This document shows positions 23,940 to 33,300 of a stretch of DNA of 64,000 bases, one piece after another. The stretch is from contig JBAZBK010000013.1 in NCBI GenBank assembly GCA_041671505.1, positions 103,607-167,606 of the forward strand, written 5' to 3'. Under the pieces are notes generated by a model. That model had not been told where the DNA came from and searched no databases. It saw only the letters and a list, made by a program, of their open reading frames with translations. The position numbers and the translations under genes are program-made. Numbering within the stretch: the stretch's first letter is position 1; the number at the start of each line of letters is the position of its first letter. The DNA is from JACPDH01 sp041671505. GTDB lineage: Bacteria > Acidobacteriota > Thermoanaerobaculia > Gp7-AA8.

Positions 23940-24769
23940 GCCGCTCCGGGACGGTGAAGATCGAGACGCCGCGTTTCACGATCCAGGGAAGCTCGCGCGC
24001 AGGCGTGGAGAGCTGGTACCGGGTGAAGGAGCTCGGCGTCGCGCTCGACCTGGGGCGCTGCCCCGACAACCTCGTCGGCGTCGCGCGCATCGTTCTCACG
24101 CACGCTCACGTCGACCATGCGGCAGGCGTTCCCTACTACGCCGCGCAGCGGAAGCTCCAGGGGCTCGACGCGGGTACCGTCTACGTCCCCGCGGCCAGCC
24201 TCGAGGGCTTCCGCGCGCTGATCGCGGCGCACGAGCGCCTCGAGAGCACGACCTACCAGATCAACCTCGTCGGCATCGCGCCGGGCGAAGAGATCGAGCT
24301 GCGCAAGGACCTCGTCCTGCGCGCGCACGCCGCGAGCCATCCGATCCCGTCGAACGCCTACGAGTTTCTCGAGCGGCGCAATCGCCTTCGGCCCGAGCTT
24401 CGCGGCCTCCAGCCCGAAGAGATCGAGCGGCGCCGCGCCCTGGGCGAACAGGTGGCCGACCCGGGAGAGGCGTCGATCCTCTTCTACACCGGCGACACCG
24501 ACCGGAAGATCTTCGAGACCTGCGATGCGATCTTCCGTTCGGAGGTGCTGCTCATCGAATGCTCGTTCACCTGGGACGACGATCGCGAGCGTGCGCGGAA
24601 GTACTCGCACATCCACATCGACGACATCGCCGATGTCGCCGGCCGCTTCGAGAACAAGCTGATCGTGCTCACGCACTTCAGCCTGCGCGACTCCCGCGAG
24701 GAGATCGAGCGGGAGGTCAGGGCGAGGCTCCCCGTCTCGCTCATGGAGCGGGTTCGCTTCATGCTTTGA
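23936..24769 (+). CDS. Metallo-beta-lactamase-fold hydrolase (RNase Z-like)
   Basis: The 277-residue protein has the MBL zinc motif LTHAHVDHAAG (HxHxDH), a late FYTGDTDRK acidic ligand and a terminal VLTHFSLRDS histidine. The layout resembles RNase Z-type or lactonase-like MBL proteins. A signal peptide is not evident. The GTG at 23936 overlaps the stop of the HAD gene and is favoured over an in-frame start 159 bases upstream inside that gene. The substrate is unknown. Confidence 0.82.
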   Translation: MSRSGTVKIETPRFTIQGSSRAGVESWYRVKELGVALDLGRCPDNLVGVARIVLTHAHVDHAAGVPYYAAQRKLQGLDAGTVYVPAASLEGFRALIAAHERLESTTYQINLVGIAPGEEIELRKDLVLRAHAASHPIPSNAYEFLERRNRLRPELRGLQPEEIERRRALGEQVADPGEASILFYTGDTDRKIFETCDAIFRSEVLLIECSFTWDDDRERARKYSHIHIDDIADVAGRFENKLIVLTHFSLRDSREEIEREVRARLPVSLMERVRFML

Positions 24770-24862
24770 CGTTCTGTTGCACTGCGCGACGGGCGTTTTC
24801 GATGCAGAATGAGACCGGCGCCGCCTGGTTCCGCGGCAGCACGAAAGGGGAGGACCATCGAC

Positions 24863-26410
24863 TTGATCGACACGACGACGCGTGAGGGGGCTGTGAGGGA
24901 GTGGCGTCACGCGGCATTCCGCGTCGTCGCGATCGCGATCGTGTTGCTCCTGGTCTCTCCGTTCGGAGCCGAGGCCGCGACGAAGAAGCGGAAGAAGGCT
25001 CCGAAGGCGGCGCGCCCCGCACCGCCGGCTGCCCGCGGCGTGACGCTCGAGGAGCGGGTCGGATCGCTCGCGAATCACACCCTCGCGGTCAACTCGACGG
25101 CGAGCGTGGAGGTGCGAGAGGTTCGCACCGGCGCGCTCGTCGCGGAGCGCGGCTCGACTGCGCCGATCGCCCCGGCGTCGAACATGAAGCTTTTCACCTC
25201 CCTCGCCGCGCTCGATCTGCTCGGCGACGACTTCGAGTACCGGACGACCCTCTCGTATCGTGGGCGCATCGACGCCGGCGGGACGCTGCGCGGCGAGCTC
25301 AAGGTCACCGGGCGCGGCGATCCGACGATCGGAGGCCGCTTTCACGACGGGAACTCGGTCGCCGTCTTCGAGCAGTGGGCCGACGAGCTCAAACGCGCCG
25401 GAATCCGCGCGGTCGACGGCAGCATCGTCTTCGAGCACGGCTACTTCGACACCGAGTACGTCCACCCCACCTGGCCCGCGAACCAGCTGATGCACTGGTA
25501 CGAGGCGCCGGTCGGGGCCCTCTCCCTCCAGGAAGGATGCGTCGCCGTGCGCGTTAGGCCCGGGAAGCCGGGTGGCCGGCCGATCGTCTCGCTCGATCCT
25601 CCGACGAATTACCTTCGCATCGAGAACAGCGCGGTCACCAGGAGCAGGCACGGCCTGCTGGTCACGCGGCGCTCCGGCTCGAACACGATCGTCGTCGACG
25701 GCAACGTCGGCCGCAACACCGGTCAGACCGAGGTCTTCGTGACCGTCATCGATCCGGTGCGTTACTTCGCGACGGTGATGACGGAGACCCTCGCAAAGAA
25801 AGGCGTGACCGTCACTGGAGCTCCCCGCTTCGTCGCGGAAGACGGGCGCAGCGACTGGACGCAGGTCGCGGAGTACCGGACCCCGCTCGCCGTCGTGCTG
25901 TTCGTCGTCAACAAGAAGAGCCAGAACCACTACGCGGAACAGCTGCTCAAGACGATCGGCGCCGAAGTGAAAGGGGTCGGCTCCTGGGAGGCGGGCGCGC
26001 ACGCCGTCGACGAGTGGCTGCAGGCGAAGGTGGGCGTGAAGGCGGGGCAGTTCGCGATGGTCGACGGCTCGGGAATGTCGCGCTACAACCGCGCCTCCGC
26101 CGAAGCGTTCGTGGCGCTGCTTCGCTACGCGTGGACGCGACCTTACCTGCGTGACTTCCTCAGCTCGATGCCGTACTCGGGCGAGGAGGACTCGCGCCTC
26201 AAGCACCGGCTCAACGAGGCTCCCTACGCGCGGCAGGTCTACGCGAAGACCGGCTACATCTCGGGCGTCGTCGGCCTCTCCGGCTACGTGCGCGGCAGGA
26301 GCGGGAAGGTCTACGCCTTCTCGTTCCTCTTCAACGACTACCGCTCCGGCGTCTGGGAGATGTACCGCCTCCAGGACGAGATGCTCAAGGAGCTCGTGAA
26401 CAACGGCTGA
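24863..26410 (+). CDS. dacB: D-alanyl-D-alanine carboxypeptidase/endopeptidase (PBP4)
   Basis: The exported, about 515-residue enzyme belongs to the S13 class-C penicillin-binding proteins. Active-site motifs are SxxK in PASNMKLFTS, SxN in SQNHYAEQLLK, and KTG in YAKTGYISG. A signal peptide (VVAIAIVLLLVSPFGAEA) precedes a Lys-rich linker. It trims or cleaves peptidoglycan cross-links in the periplasm. The TTG at 24863 has GGAGG nine bases upstream. ATG at 24809 has no ribosome-binding site, and GTG at 24893 is too close to its purine run, so the start is uncertain by up to 28 residues. Confidence 0.9.
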   Translation: MIDTTTREGAVREWRHAAFRVVAIAIVLLLVSPFGAEAATKKRKKAPKAARPAPPAARGVTLEERVGSLANHTLAVNSTASVEVREVRTGALVAERGSTAPIAPASNMKLFTSLAALDLLGDDFEYRTTLSYRGRIDAGGTLRGELKVTGRGDPTIGGRFHDGNSVAVFEQWADELKRAGIRAVDGSIVFEHGYFDTEYVHPTWPANQLMHWYEAPVGALSLQEGCVAVRVRPGKPGGRPIVSLDPPTNYLRIENSAVTRSRHGLLVTRRSGSNTIVVDGNVGRNTGQTEVFVTVIDPVRYFATVMTETLAKKGVTVTGAPRFVAEDGRSDWTQVAEYRTPLAVVLFVVNKKSQNHYAEQLLKTIGAEVKGVGSWEAGAHAVDEWLQAKVGVKAGQFAMVDGSGMSRYNRASAEAFVALLRYAWTRPYLRDFLSSMPYSGEEDSRLKHRLNEAPYARQVYAKTGYISGVVGLSGYVRGRSGKVYAFSFLFNDYRSGVWEMYRLQDEMLKELVNNG

Positions 26411-26558
26411 TGTTGGAGTGCGGAAGCGAAGCTTCCGCTCGTCCTCACCGAAGCGAAGCTTCGGTGGTCGGATCGACCGTTGTTACCGCGTCGCGTAATG
26501 CGAGCGGAAGCTGACGCTTCCGCGAGGAAGAGCGCAAGCTTCGCTTGCGCACTCCACA
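26411..26558. repeat. REP/MITE-like palindromic repeat, copy 2 (complete)
   Basis: The element opens TGTTGGAGTGCG and closes CGCACTCCACA, an imperfect terminal inverted repeat. Inside are four palindromes built on GAAGC/GCTTC: GCGGAAGC-GAA-GCTTCCGC, CACCGAAGC/GCTTCGGTG, GCGGAAGC-TGAC-GCTTCCGC and GCGCAAGC-TTC-GCTTGCGC. The right half matches 66-138. It occupies the whole gap between the dacB stop and the convergent CoA-transferase stop. Confidence 0.8.
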
Positions 26559-27731
26559 CTACTTCCCCTTCAGGAAGCTCTTCTGCCGCAGTTTCAGCAG
26601 CGACGTGGCGACGAGCTTCTGGAGCTTTCGCTTCGCCTCGAAGTGCCCGCTCCTGCGCAGCCGGTCGCGTTCGGCCTGGTCGAGCCCGAGCGCATCCGCC
26701 GCTCTGCCGAAGTGCTCTCCCAGCTTCGGCGTCTCGCCGCGCGTCGCGGGGAAATTCGACTGCAGCGGATTCCTCGCGGCGGGGTCGCCGAAGCGCTGAT
26801 GCGACTCCTCGATCGTGAGCAGCGGAGTCACGCAGGCGTCGAGCCGTGCGAAGACCGCCTCCCACTCGTCTCGCGTCTTCGTCGCGATGGTCCCGTTGAT
26901 CGTCTCGAGCACCTGGACGCGCGCGTCGAGGTCGTAATGCTTCGTGGCCAGCTGCGGCGCGCCGATTGCCTGGCAGAAGGCTTCCCAGAACTTCGGCTCG
27001 AGCGGCGCCACCGCCAGGTACTTGCCGTCGGAGGTCCGGTAGACGTTGTATTCGGGGAGCGCCCCCGTCAGGAAGAACGACGCGGGAGACGTATGCGTCC
27101 CTCGATAGAGCGCCTCGGCGGTCGGCATCACGGCGCGCGTTGCATCCGACATCGAGATGTCGATTCTCTTTCCGAGCCCGGTGTTGCCGCGCTCGAAGAG
27201 GGCGGCGAGGATCGACAGCGCCGCGAAGAGCGCTCCCGCCATGTCGCCTAACTGCGTGGATGGGAGCACGGGACGCCCTTCGCGATCGCGCTGCAGGTCG
27301 AGGAGCCCCGCGAGGGCGACGAAGTTCAGATCGTGCCCGCTCCGCGGATCGCTGTCGCCGTAGCCGCTCACCGAGCAGTAGACCAGCCGCGGGTTGATCG
27401 ACATTAGCGTGCCTGCGTCGATGCCGAGCTCCACGGTCACCTCGGGGCGATAGCTCTCCGTGACGATGTCGGAAACCGCGGCGAGCCGCTGCGCGAACGT
27501 GCGCCCCACCTCGGATTTCAGATCGACGACGACGCTCTCCTTCCCTGAATTCACGAGATGGAAGAGCGAGCCCGCGTCGCCGACGATCGGCGGGAGCCAG
27601 CGCGTCGGATCGCCGTCGGGCGGTTCGATCTTCAGCACCTCGGCGCCGAGACGGCGGAGGATGTCGGTCGCGTACGGGCCGGGAAGGTGCCGCGTGAAAT
27701 CGAGCACGCGGATTCCTTCGAGTGGCAGCAT
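26559..27731 (-). CDS. CaiB/BaiF family CoA-transferase (class III)
   Basis: The 390-residue protein has the family opening GIRVLDFTRHLPGPYAT and the CoA-contacting KIEPPDGDPTRW. The catalytic aspartate is in SGHDLNFVALAGL near residue 160. Class III CoA-transferases move CoA between carboxylic acids; many relatives are alpha-methylacyl-CoA racemases. The gene begins four bases after the thiolase stop, so both should function in fatty or branched acyl-CoA breakdown. The final 20 residues are Lys/Leu-rich. The stop codon abuts the palindromic repeat. Confidence 0.9.
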   Translation of the reverse strand: MLPLEGIRVLDFTRHLPGPYATDILRRLGAEVLKIEPPDGDPTRWLPPIVGDAGSLFHLVNSGKESVVVDLKSEVGRTFAQRLAAVSDIVTESYRPEVTVELGIDAGTLMSINPRLVYCSVSGYGDSDPRSGHDLNFVALAGLLDLQRDREGRPVLPSTQLGDMAGALFAALSILAALFERGNTGLGKRIDISMSDATRAVMPTAEALYRGTHTSPASFFLTGALPEYNVYRTSDGKYLAVAPLEPKFWEAFCQAIGAPQLATKHYDLDARVQVLETINGTIATKTRDEWEAVFARLDACVTPLLTIEESHQRFGDPAARNPLQSNFPATRGETPKLGEHFGRAADALGLDQAERDRLRRSGHFEAKRKLQKLVATSLLKLRQKSFLKGK

Positions 27732-27735
27732 CGGG

Positions 27736-29034
27736 TTACTCCCTCTCGACGACGATCGCCGAGCCCTGGCCTCCCGCCGCGCAGACCGAGATCAGGCCGT
27801 ACTGCTTGCCGGTGCGCTGCAGGTGATTGCAAACCGAGGTGACGATGCGCGCGCCCGTGGCGCCGAACGGGTGCCCGATCGCGATCGAGCCTCCCGTAGG
27901 GTTGATCGCCTCCGGATCGAGCTCGCCGACCGGCTCGGAGCGTCCGAGCTTCGTCTCCGCGATCGTTTTCGAGCCTAACCACGCAATGTTCGACAGCACC
28001 TGCGCCGCGAATGCCTCGTGCATCTCGACGACGTCGATCTCCTTGAGCGTCAGCTTCGCGCGATCGAGCGCAAGCGGAATCGCGAAGACGGGGCCCTGCA
28101 GGAGCTGGTCGAACGGATCGAGCGCAGCGTAGGCGTAGCTCTTCAGGTATCCGATCGGATTGAGCCCGAGCGCTTTCGCCTTCTCCTCCGACATCAGCAG
28201 AATGGCTGAGGCTCCATCAGTCAGGCCGGAGGCGTTGCCTGCGGTGATCGTCCCGAACTTGCGGTCGAAGACCGGTTTGAGCTGCGCGAGCGCCTCGTAC
28301 GTCGTGTCGGCGCGCACGAGATTGTCGGTGTCGGCGACGTTTTCGTAGTCGGGCGGGATCGGGAACGACATCACCTCGTCCTTGAACCATCCCTGGGCGA
28401 TCGCGTTCGCCGCCCTGGCGTGGCTCTGCAGCGCGAGCTTGTCCTGAGCCTCGCGCGTGATCCCGTTCTCCTTCGCCATGATCTCGCACGACTCGCCCAT
28501 CGTGAGACCGGTGACCGACTCGGCGAGTGCCGGCGTGTCGGGCGCGAGATCCTTCGGGCGGAGCTTCCGGAACATCCCGAGCTTTCCGCTCATCGTCTTC
28601 TGCCTGCTCGCCGCGACGAGCACCTCCGCGAAGCGTCGTGAGAAGAGGATCGGCACGGTCGAGAGCGACTCGGCGCCGCCGATCACGACCGTGTCGGCGT
28701 AACCGCGCGCGATCATGTCTGCGCCCGACGTCAGGGCAGTATTCGACGAGGCGCAGGCGCGCGACACGGTGAAGCCGGGGATCGAGCGGGGGAGGCCCGT
28801 ACCGAGGACGATCTCGCGCGCGATGTTCGCGGCCTTGACCGACGGGATGACCGTGCCGTAGATGACCTCGTTCACGTCCTTCGGGTCGATCTCAGAGCGT
28901 TGAAGCAGCTCCGACACGACGATCTTTCCGAGCTCGAGCGCGTCGAGCTTGGCGTACATCGTTCCGGCCTTCGCGAAGGGCGTGCGAAGGCCGCGAACGA
29001 TCGCGACTCTGGGGTTGTACTGCCAGGTCATCAT
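27736..29034 (-). CDS. fadI: Acetyl-CoA C-acyltransferase (FadI-type thiolase)
   Basis: The 432-residue protein is a complete thiolase, close to FadI in length and sequence. The nucleophilic Cys lies in SRACASSNTAL, and the remaining catalytic residues in MHEAFAAQVL, SIAIGHPFGATGAR and CAAGGQGSA. It cleaves 3-ketoacyl-CoA in beta-oxidation. The ATG at 29034 (MMTWQYNPRVAIV) fits the family start; a further in-frame extension to 29106 looks non-coding. It forms a two-gene unit with the CoA-transferase. No FadJ-type partner is in the window. Confidence 0.9.
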   Translation of the reverse strand: MMTWQYNPRVAIVRGLRTPFAKAGTMYAKLDALELGKIVVSELLQRSEIDPKDVNEVIYGTVIPSVKAANIAREIVLGTGLPRSIPGFTVSRACASSNTALTSGADMIARGYADTVVIGGAESLSTVPILFSRRFAEVLVAASRQKTMSGKLGMFRKLRPKDLAPDTPALAESVTGLTMGESCEIMAKENGITREAQDKLALQSHARAANAIAQGWFKDEVMSFPIPPDYENVADTDNLVRADTTYEALAQLKPVFDRKFGTITAGNASGLTDGASAILLMSEEKAKALGLNPIGYLKSYAYAALDPFDQLLQGPVFAIPLALDRAKLTLKEIDVVEMHEAFAAQVLSNIAWLGSKTIAETKLGRSEPVGELDPEAINPTGGSIAIGHPFGATGARIVTSVCNHLQRTGKQYGLISVCAAGGQGSAIVVERE

Positions 29035-29316
29035 GAACCTCGTGCCGGTCAGCAGTTTGTTTGGATCGCGAGCGTTTTCGGAGCGCGCGTGCGAGCAATG
29101 TACCATCCGCTGAATGAGCGTTCAATCAGGGGAAGGCGACCCTTCGCCGCGCGCCTGCGAATCGAACGTCGGGCACTCTTCATCGTGCGGTCCACGAGGT
29201 GGGAACTGTCGTCGATGGGGCGCTGAGCCGTTCATGAAGCGTTGCGCACGCCGTGCAGGCGATCGTTGTCGTTTGTTCTCCGTTACTATGTCGGCGCCAA
29301 TGGAGGAAAGAAACGC

Positions 29317-30234
29317 ATGCGGGTAGTCGTCACCGGCGGAGCTGGCTTCATCGCGTCACACATCGTCGATGCCTACGTCGAGCGCGGATGGGATGTCACC
29401 GTGCTCGATGACCTCTCGACGGGCGAGCGCTCGAACGTGAATCCGAAGGCACGGCTCGTGGTGGGAAGCGTCACCGATCCCGCTGTCGTCGCGGAGGTCG
29501 TTCGCCCGGGGGTCGACCTGCTCAACCATCACGCGGCGCAGATGGATGTCCGGAAGTCGGTGGCTGACCCGGTTTTCGATGCGGAGCAGAACGTCGTCGG
29601 GTCGCTCCGGCTCTTCGAGGCGGCGGTGAAATCGGGAGTGAAGTCGGTGATCTTCAGCTCGAGCGGCGGCGCTGCCTACGGCGAGCCGGTTTTCGTACCG
29701 CAAACCGAGGAGCATCCCTTCGCACCGATGTCGCCCTACGGCTGCGCGAAGCTCTCCGTCGAGCACTACCTCGGCTATTACCGCCAGGTGCACGGTCTGC
29801 GCGCGGTCGCGTTGCGCTACGGCAACGTCTACGGCCCGCGGCAGAAGAAGCATGGCGAGGCTGGCGTCGTCGCGATCTTTGCGGGAAAGATGCTCGCGGG
29901 GGAGACCGTGACGATCAACGGAACCGGGGAGCAGACACGCGACTACGTCTGCGTCGACGACGTAGTTAGGGCGAACATGGCTGTCTCCGAAGGGGAGCTG
30001 TCAGGATCGTTCAACGTCGGGACCGGAGTCGAGACGAGCGTGGTCGAGCTGTTCGAAGCGTTGAGTCGTGCGCTTGGCGGGTCGTTCCCTTCGGTGCATG
30101 CACCAGCGAAGGCGGGGGAGCAGGCGCGAAGCGTGCTCGATGGGACGAAGTTGCGTGCTCTCGCGGCTCTGCCGGAACCAATGGGGCTCGAGATCGGGCT
30201 CTCCAGGACGATCGCTTGGATCCGGCAGCGCTGA
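29317..30234 (+). CDS. NAD-dependent sugar-nucleotide epimerase (GalE-like)
   Basis: The 305-residue extended SDR begins at VVVTGGAGFIASHIVD. The catalytic residues are in SSSGGAAYG (Ser/Thr region) and the PYGCAKLSVEHYL Tyr-x3-Lys motif. RYGNVYGPRQ and DYVCVDDV are typical of UDP-glucose/UDP-GlcNAc 4-epimerase relatives. The ATG at 29317 has GGAGGAAAG just upstream; an in-frame extension to 29242 is not supported. It is a single gene ended by a strong terminator. The exact sugar substrate is unknown. Confidence 0.88.
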   Translation: MRVVVTGGAGFIASHIVDAYVERGWDVTVLDDLSTGERSNVNPKARLVVGSVTDPAVVAEVVRPGVDLLNHHAAQMDVRKSVADPVFDAEQNVVGSLRLFEAAVKSGVKSVIFSSSGGAAYGEPVFVPQTEEHPFAPMSPYGCAKLSVEHYLGYYRQVHGLRAVALRYGNVYGPRQKKHGEAGVVAIFAGKMLAGETVTINGTGEQTRDYVCVDDVVRANMAVSEGELSGSFNVGTGVETSVVELFEALSRALGGSFPSVHAPAKAGEQARSVLDGTKLRALAALPEPMGLEIGLSRTIAWIRQR

Positions 30235-30264
30235 GGCCCCGAACGATTCGGGATCGAAAACAAT

Positions 30265-30288
30265 CGCGGCGGCCTTTCGGCCGCCGCG
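30265..30288. terminator. Strong hairpin terminator between convergent genes
   Basis: A perfect 10-bp GC-rich stem CGCGGCGGCC/GGCCGCCGCG with a TTTC loop lies between the epimerase gene and the convergent C25 gene. T-rich tracts on both sides are weak, so efficiency in either direction is uncertain. Confidence 0.8.
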
Positions 30289-30313
30289 GTTCGGTCATCG
30301 TGGGGTTGGTCGT

Positions 30314-33300
30314 CTAGTCGCTCAGTTTCATCGTCGGGTCACCCAGGAGCATCCACGTCGTGCGGACTTCGTGATCCGTCGTTGCGGCCTTGGCGCGCGA
30401 CACGAGCTCACCGATCGTGATCGACGGGTTCGCGGCGAGCAGGCGATAGAGCGCCATGTTGATCTCGACCTGCGGCGGCGGGTCGGATAGCGCAGTGGAT
30501 GCCCAGACCGCGATCGCGCCACCGTTCGGAGCCTTCAGCAGCGCCTCGCCGAGGCTGTTCGAGTAAACGTCCGCGAAGTATGCGTTCAGGCAGTCCATCA
30601 TCACGAAGAACGGCACGGAGCCGGAGCCGGCGAGAGAGGCGACGTCCTGCGATCGGAGGATCGAGGTGTTGCTCCATCCCTCGATCGAGCCGTGGCCGAC
30701 GTAGTTGACGATCAACGGACTGGACCGCAGGGCCGCGAGCAGACGCGGCCGGTCCGATGCCGAGGTGATCGAGAACTGCTCGGTCGCGATCCCCGCGGGA
30801 ATCGTGTTACGGATCGTGGCGGAGGCCTGTGCGAAACTGAACGTCCTGTCGTTCTGGTCGACGACCAGCAGCACACGGGCCGGCGACGGCCTCGTGTAGC
30901 CCGTGATCTTCGCCACCACTGCCTGCGCTTCGGCCAGGGTCGTGACCGAGATGCGGCCGAGGTACATGTCGGCCGAACCGTCACCGTCGAAATCGGCGAG
31001 CCAGTCGTCCGACGCGGCCTTCATGTACTTCGTCGGACGGAAACGCGTCGGAACGAGATCGCGGTCGCCGTAACCGACGTAGTTGCGCGGATCGAACGTC
31101 GCGTCGCCGACGAACAGCACGTAGCGAGGCGCGACTTTCCAGCGCGTCTGCGTGTAGCCGAGGAAATCACGGATCGCGTCGGGCGACTTCGCTCCGAAGC
31201 CGAACTCGTCGAAGACGTCTTCGACGCTGACGACCGAAGTCGACAGGCCTTCCGATGCGCGGCGATCTGCCAGCGTCCCGAGCGCGGGAAGGAATCTCGG
31301 GTGGGAGATGATGACGAAGTCAGCGCCGTTGTGTTGCGACGAGAGCTCGCTGGGGGCGTTTGCCTCGATCGCGGCAGGAGCGGCAGCGCGCGCAATGGAC
31401 GTCGCGTAGAGGATCCGGTTTCCCTTCTCGTGAGGCGAAACGACGAGCGAGTATCCGGCTCCGGCCCTGACGACGGATGCTTCGACCTCCGTCGGCTGTG
31501 CCGGATCGGTCACGTCGAGCACGCGAAGTTCGGACGTCGTGAAGCCGCCGATCGTCGCGGTCGTCGCGCCGGGCATGGGGAACCGCAGAACGTCGCCATC
31601 CGCCTTGAAGGTGTGCGGATAGCTCAGCCGGATGTAATCGAGGAACGAGACATCCGACGAGCCACCGATCGCGACGAGTGTCACGTTGTTCGTGCCGGTG
31701 CGAAGTGCGGACTGCGGGAGTGCGAAGCTCGAGCGACCAGTGCTCTGACCGTAGAAGTCGACCGTCCCGAGAGCGTTGCCGTTCAAGCTGACGCGCACGC
31801 GGTGGGGAAGAATCGTCGCACCTTGCAGTGCGATCTCGAGCGTGGCACCCGATCCCGCAGAGTCGATGTTCGTGACCTGGAAGCTACGGGTGAGCTCGGC
31901 CGAGTAGACTGGCGGCCCGTAGAAGCTGTCGTTGTCGGTTCCGTTGGTCTGCGCCCCGAAGAAGACGGTCCGCTCCTTCCGCTCGAGCGTGTACGGGAAG
32001 CCGCTCGAGTTGTATGCAGTCGCCTTCGTCTTGCTCTTCGGTCTGAAGCGGAGACCGTTGGTCGAGTCGATCAGCCAATACGCTCGCGCGCCAGCGTAGG
32101 TCGTGTCGATGCCCGTCGCGTAGAACTCGAAATAGTCGGTCGCGTCCCACCGTCCGTCACCGCCGTCAGAGACCGCGATCGGAGTCTCTCCGCCGTCGAC
32201 GAAGAGTGCGAGCGCCCACGGATCGGAGCCGGGATCGAACCCCGCTTCGATCAACTGCTGGCGCGTGACGCGGTAATAGCCTTCGGTCGCGACACGGATG
32301 CGGGCTGCCGGATTACCGGCGATGTCGAACTGGCGGGCGAGCACGACGTCTGCAGGCATCGCCTCGCTTGCGGGCGCGCTCTCCGGCGTCGAACTCGGCA
32401 GTATCGCGCGCGCAGGAGCGTCGGCCGAACGCGACGCAATTGCGTCGAACGTGAGGGAGACCGGCCTCGTGGATTCGAGAGCCTCGGCCTTCCGCGAAAG
32501 CGCCGCGCTTCGTGGAACGATCGGTCCGAAGAGCGACGTGCTTCCATCGAGATCGACGTCCTCGATCCAATAAACGGCCCCTTCGACAGGGGTACGGTCG
32601 ATCCACCGATAGCTGAAGCCTGCGGGAAGCGTGATGCCTGGGCCGGCGACGATCACCGAGCCGGCGACGAGAGAAGGATTGACTCGCGTGCGCGTCGACC
32701 CGTCTGCACGGTAAACGTTGAAGCCGATGTTATTGACCTCGTACGACGTGCTCCAGGTCAGGTCGACGGTCGAGCCGTTCAGCACGGCGTCTGCTTCGAG
32801 CATCGACGCCGCGGTCGATGCGAGAACGACGGTCGATGCGGTTGAGCTGTTGTTCGTCGTGGCGCCCGTCGGCTCAGGGGTTGTGGACGAGACGTTCACG
32901 GTGTTCGAGAGTGGCGGCTGGCCTGATGCCGACGCGAGCACGTTGACCTGGAGGGTGATCGTGGCTGTCCCGCCCACTCCAAGACCAGCGATCGTGCAGT
33001 TGACGGCTCCCGGGATCAATCCGTTGTGCGAACAGACTCCGCGCGTGCTGACGACGCTCTGGTAGGTCGTGTTTGCGGGGAGCGTGTCGCTCACGGTGAT
33101 GTTCGTCGCCGCGGCGGGTCCATTGTTCGTGACGACGATGTTGTAGGTGAGGATGCTTCCGGTGGTCACGGGATCGGCGAGATCGGTCTTCACGACGGAA
33201 AGATCTGCTGTGTTCGCGCCGCCCACCAGGGTGGGTACGGTGGCCGTGTTGTTCGTCGGAATCGAGTCTGTCGTCGTGGTCGACACAGTGCCCGTATATT

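Noticed and set aside
23495..26206. Antisense frame of 903 codons across the HAD, MBL and dacB genes
   Set aside because: It spans three independent genes with clear active-site motifs; shadow only.
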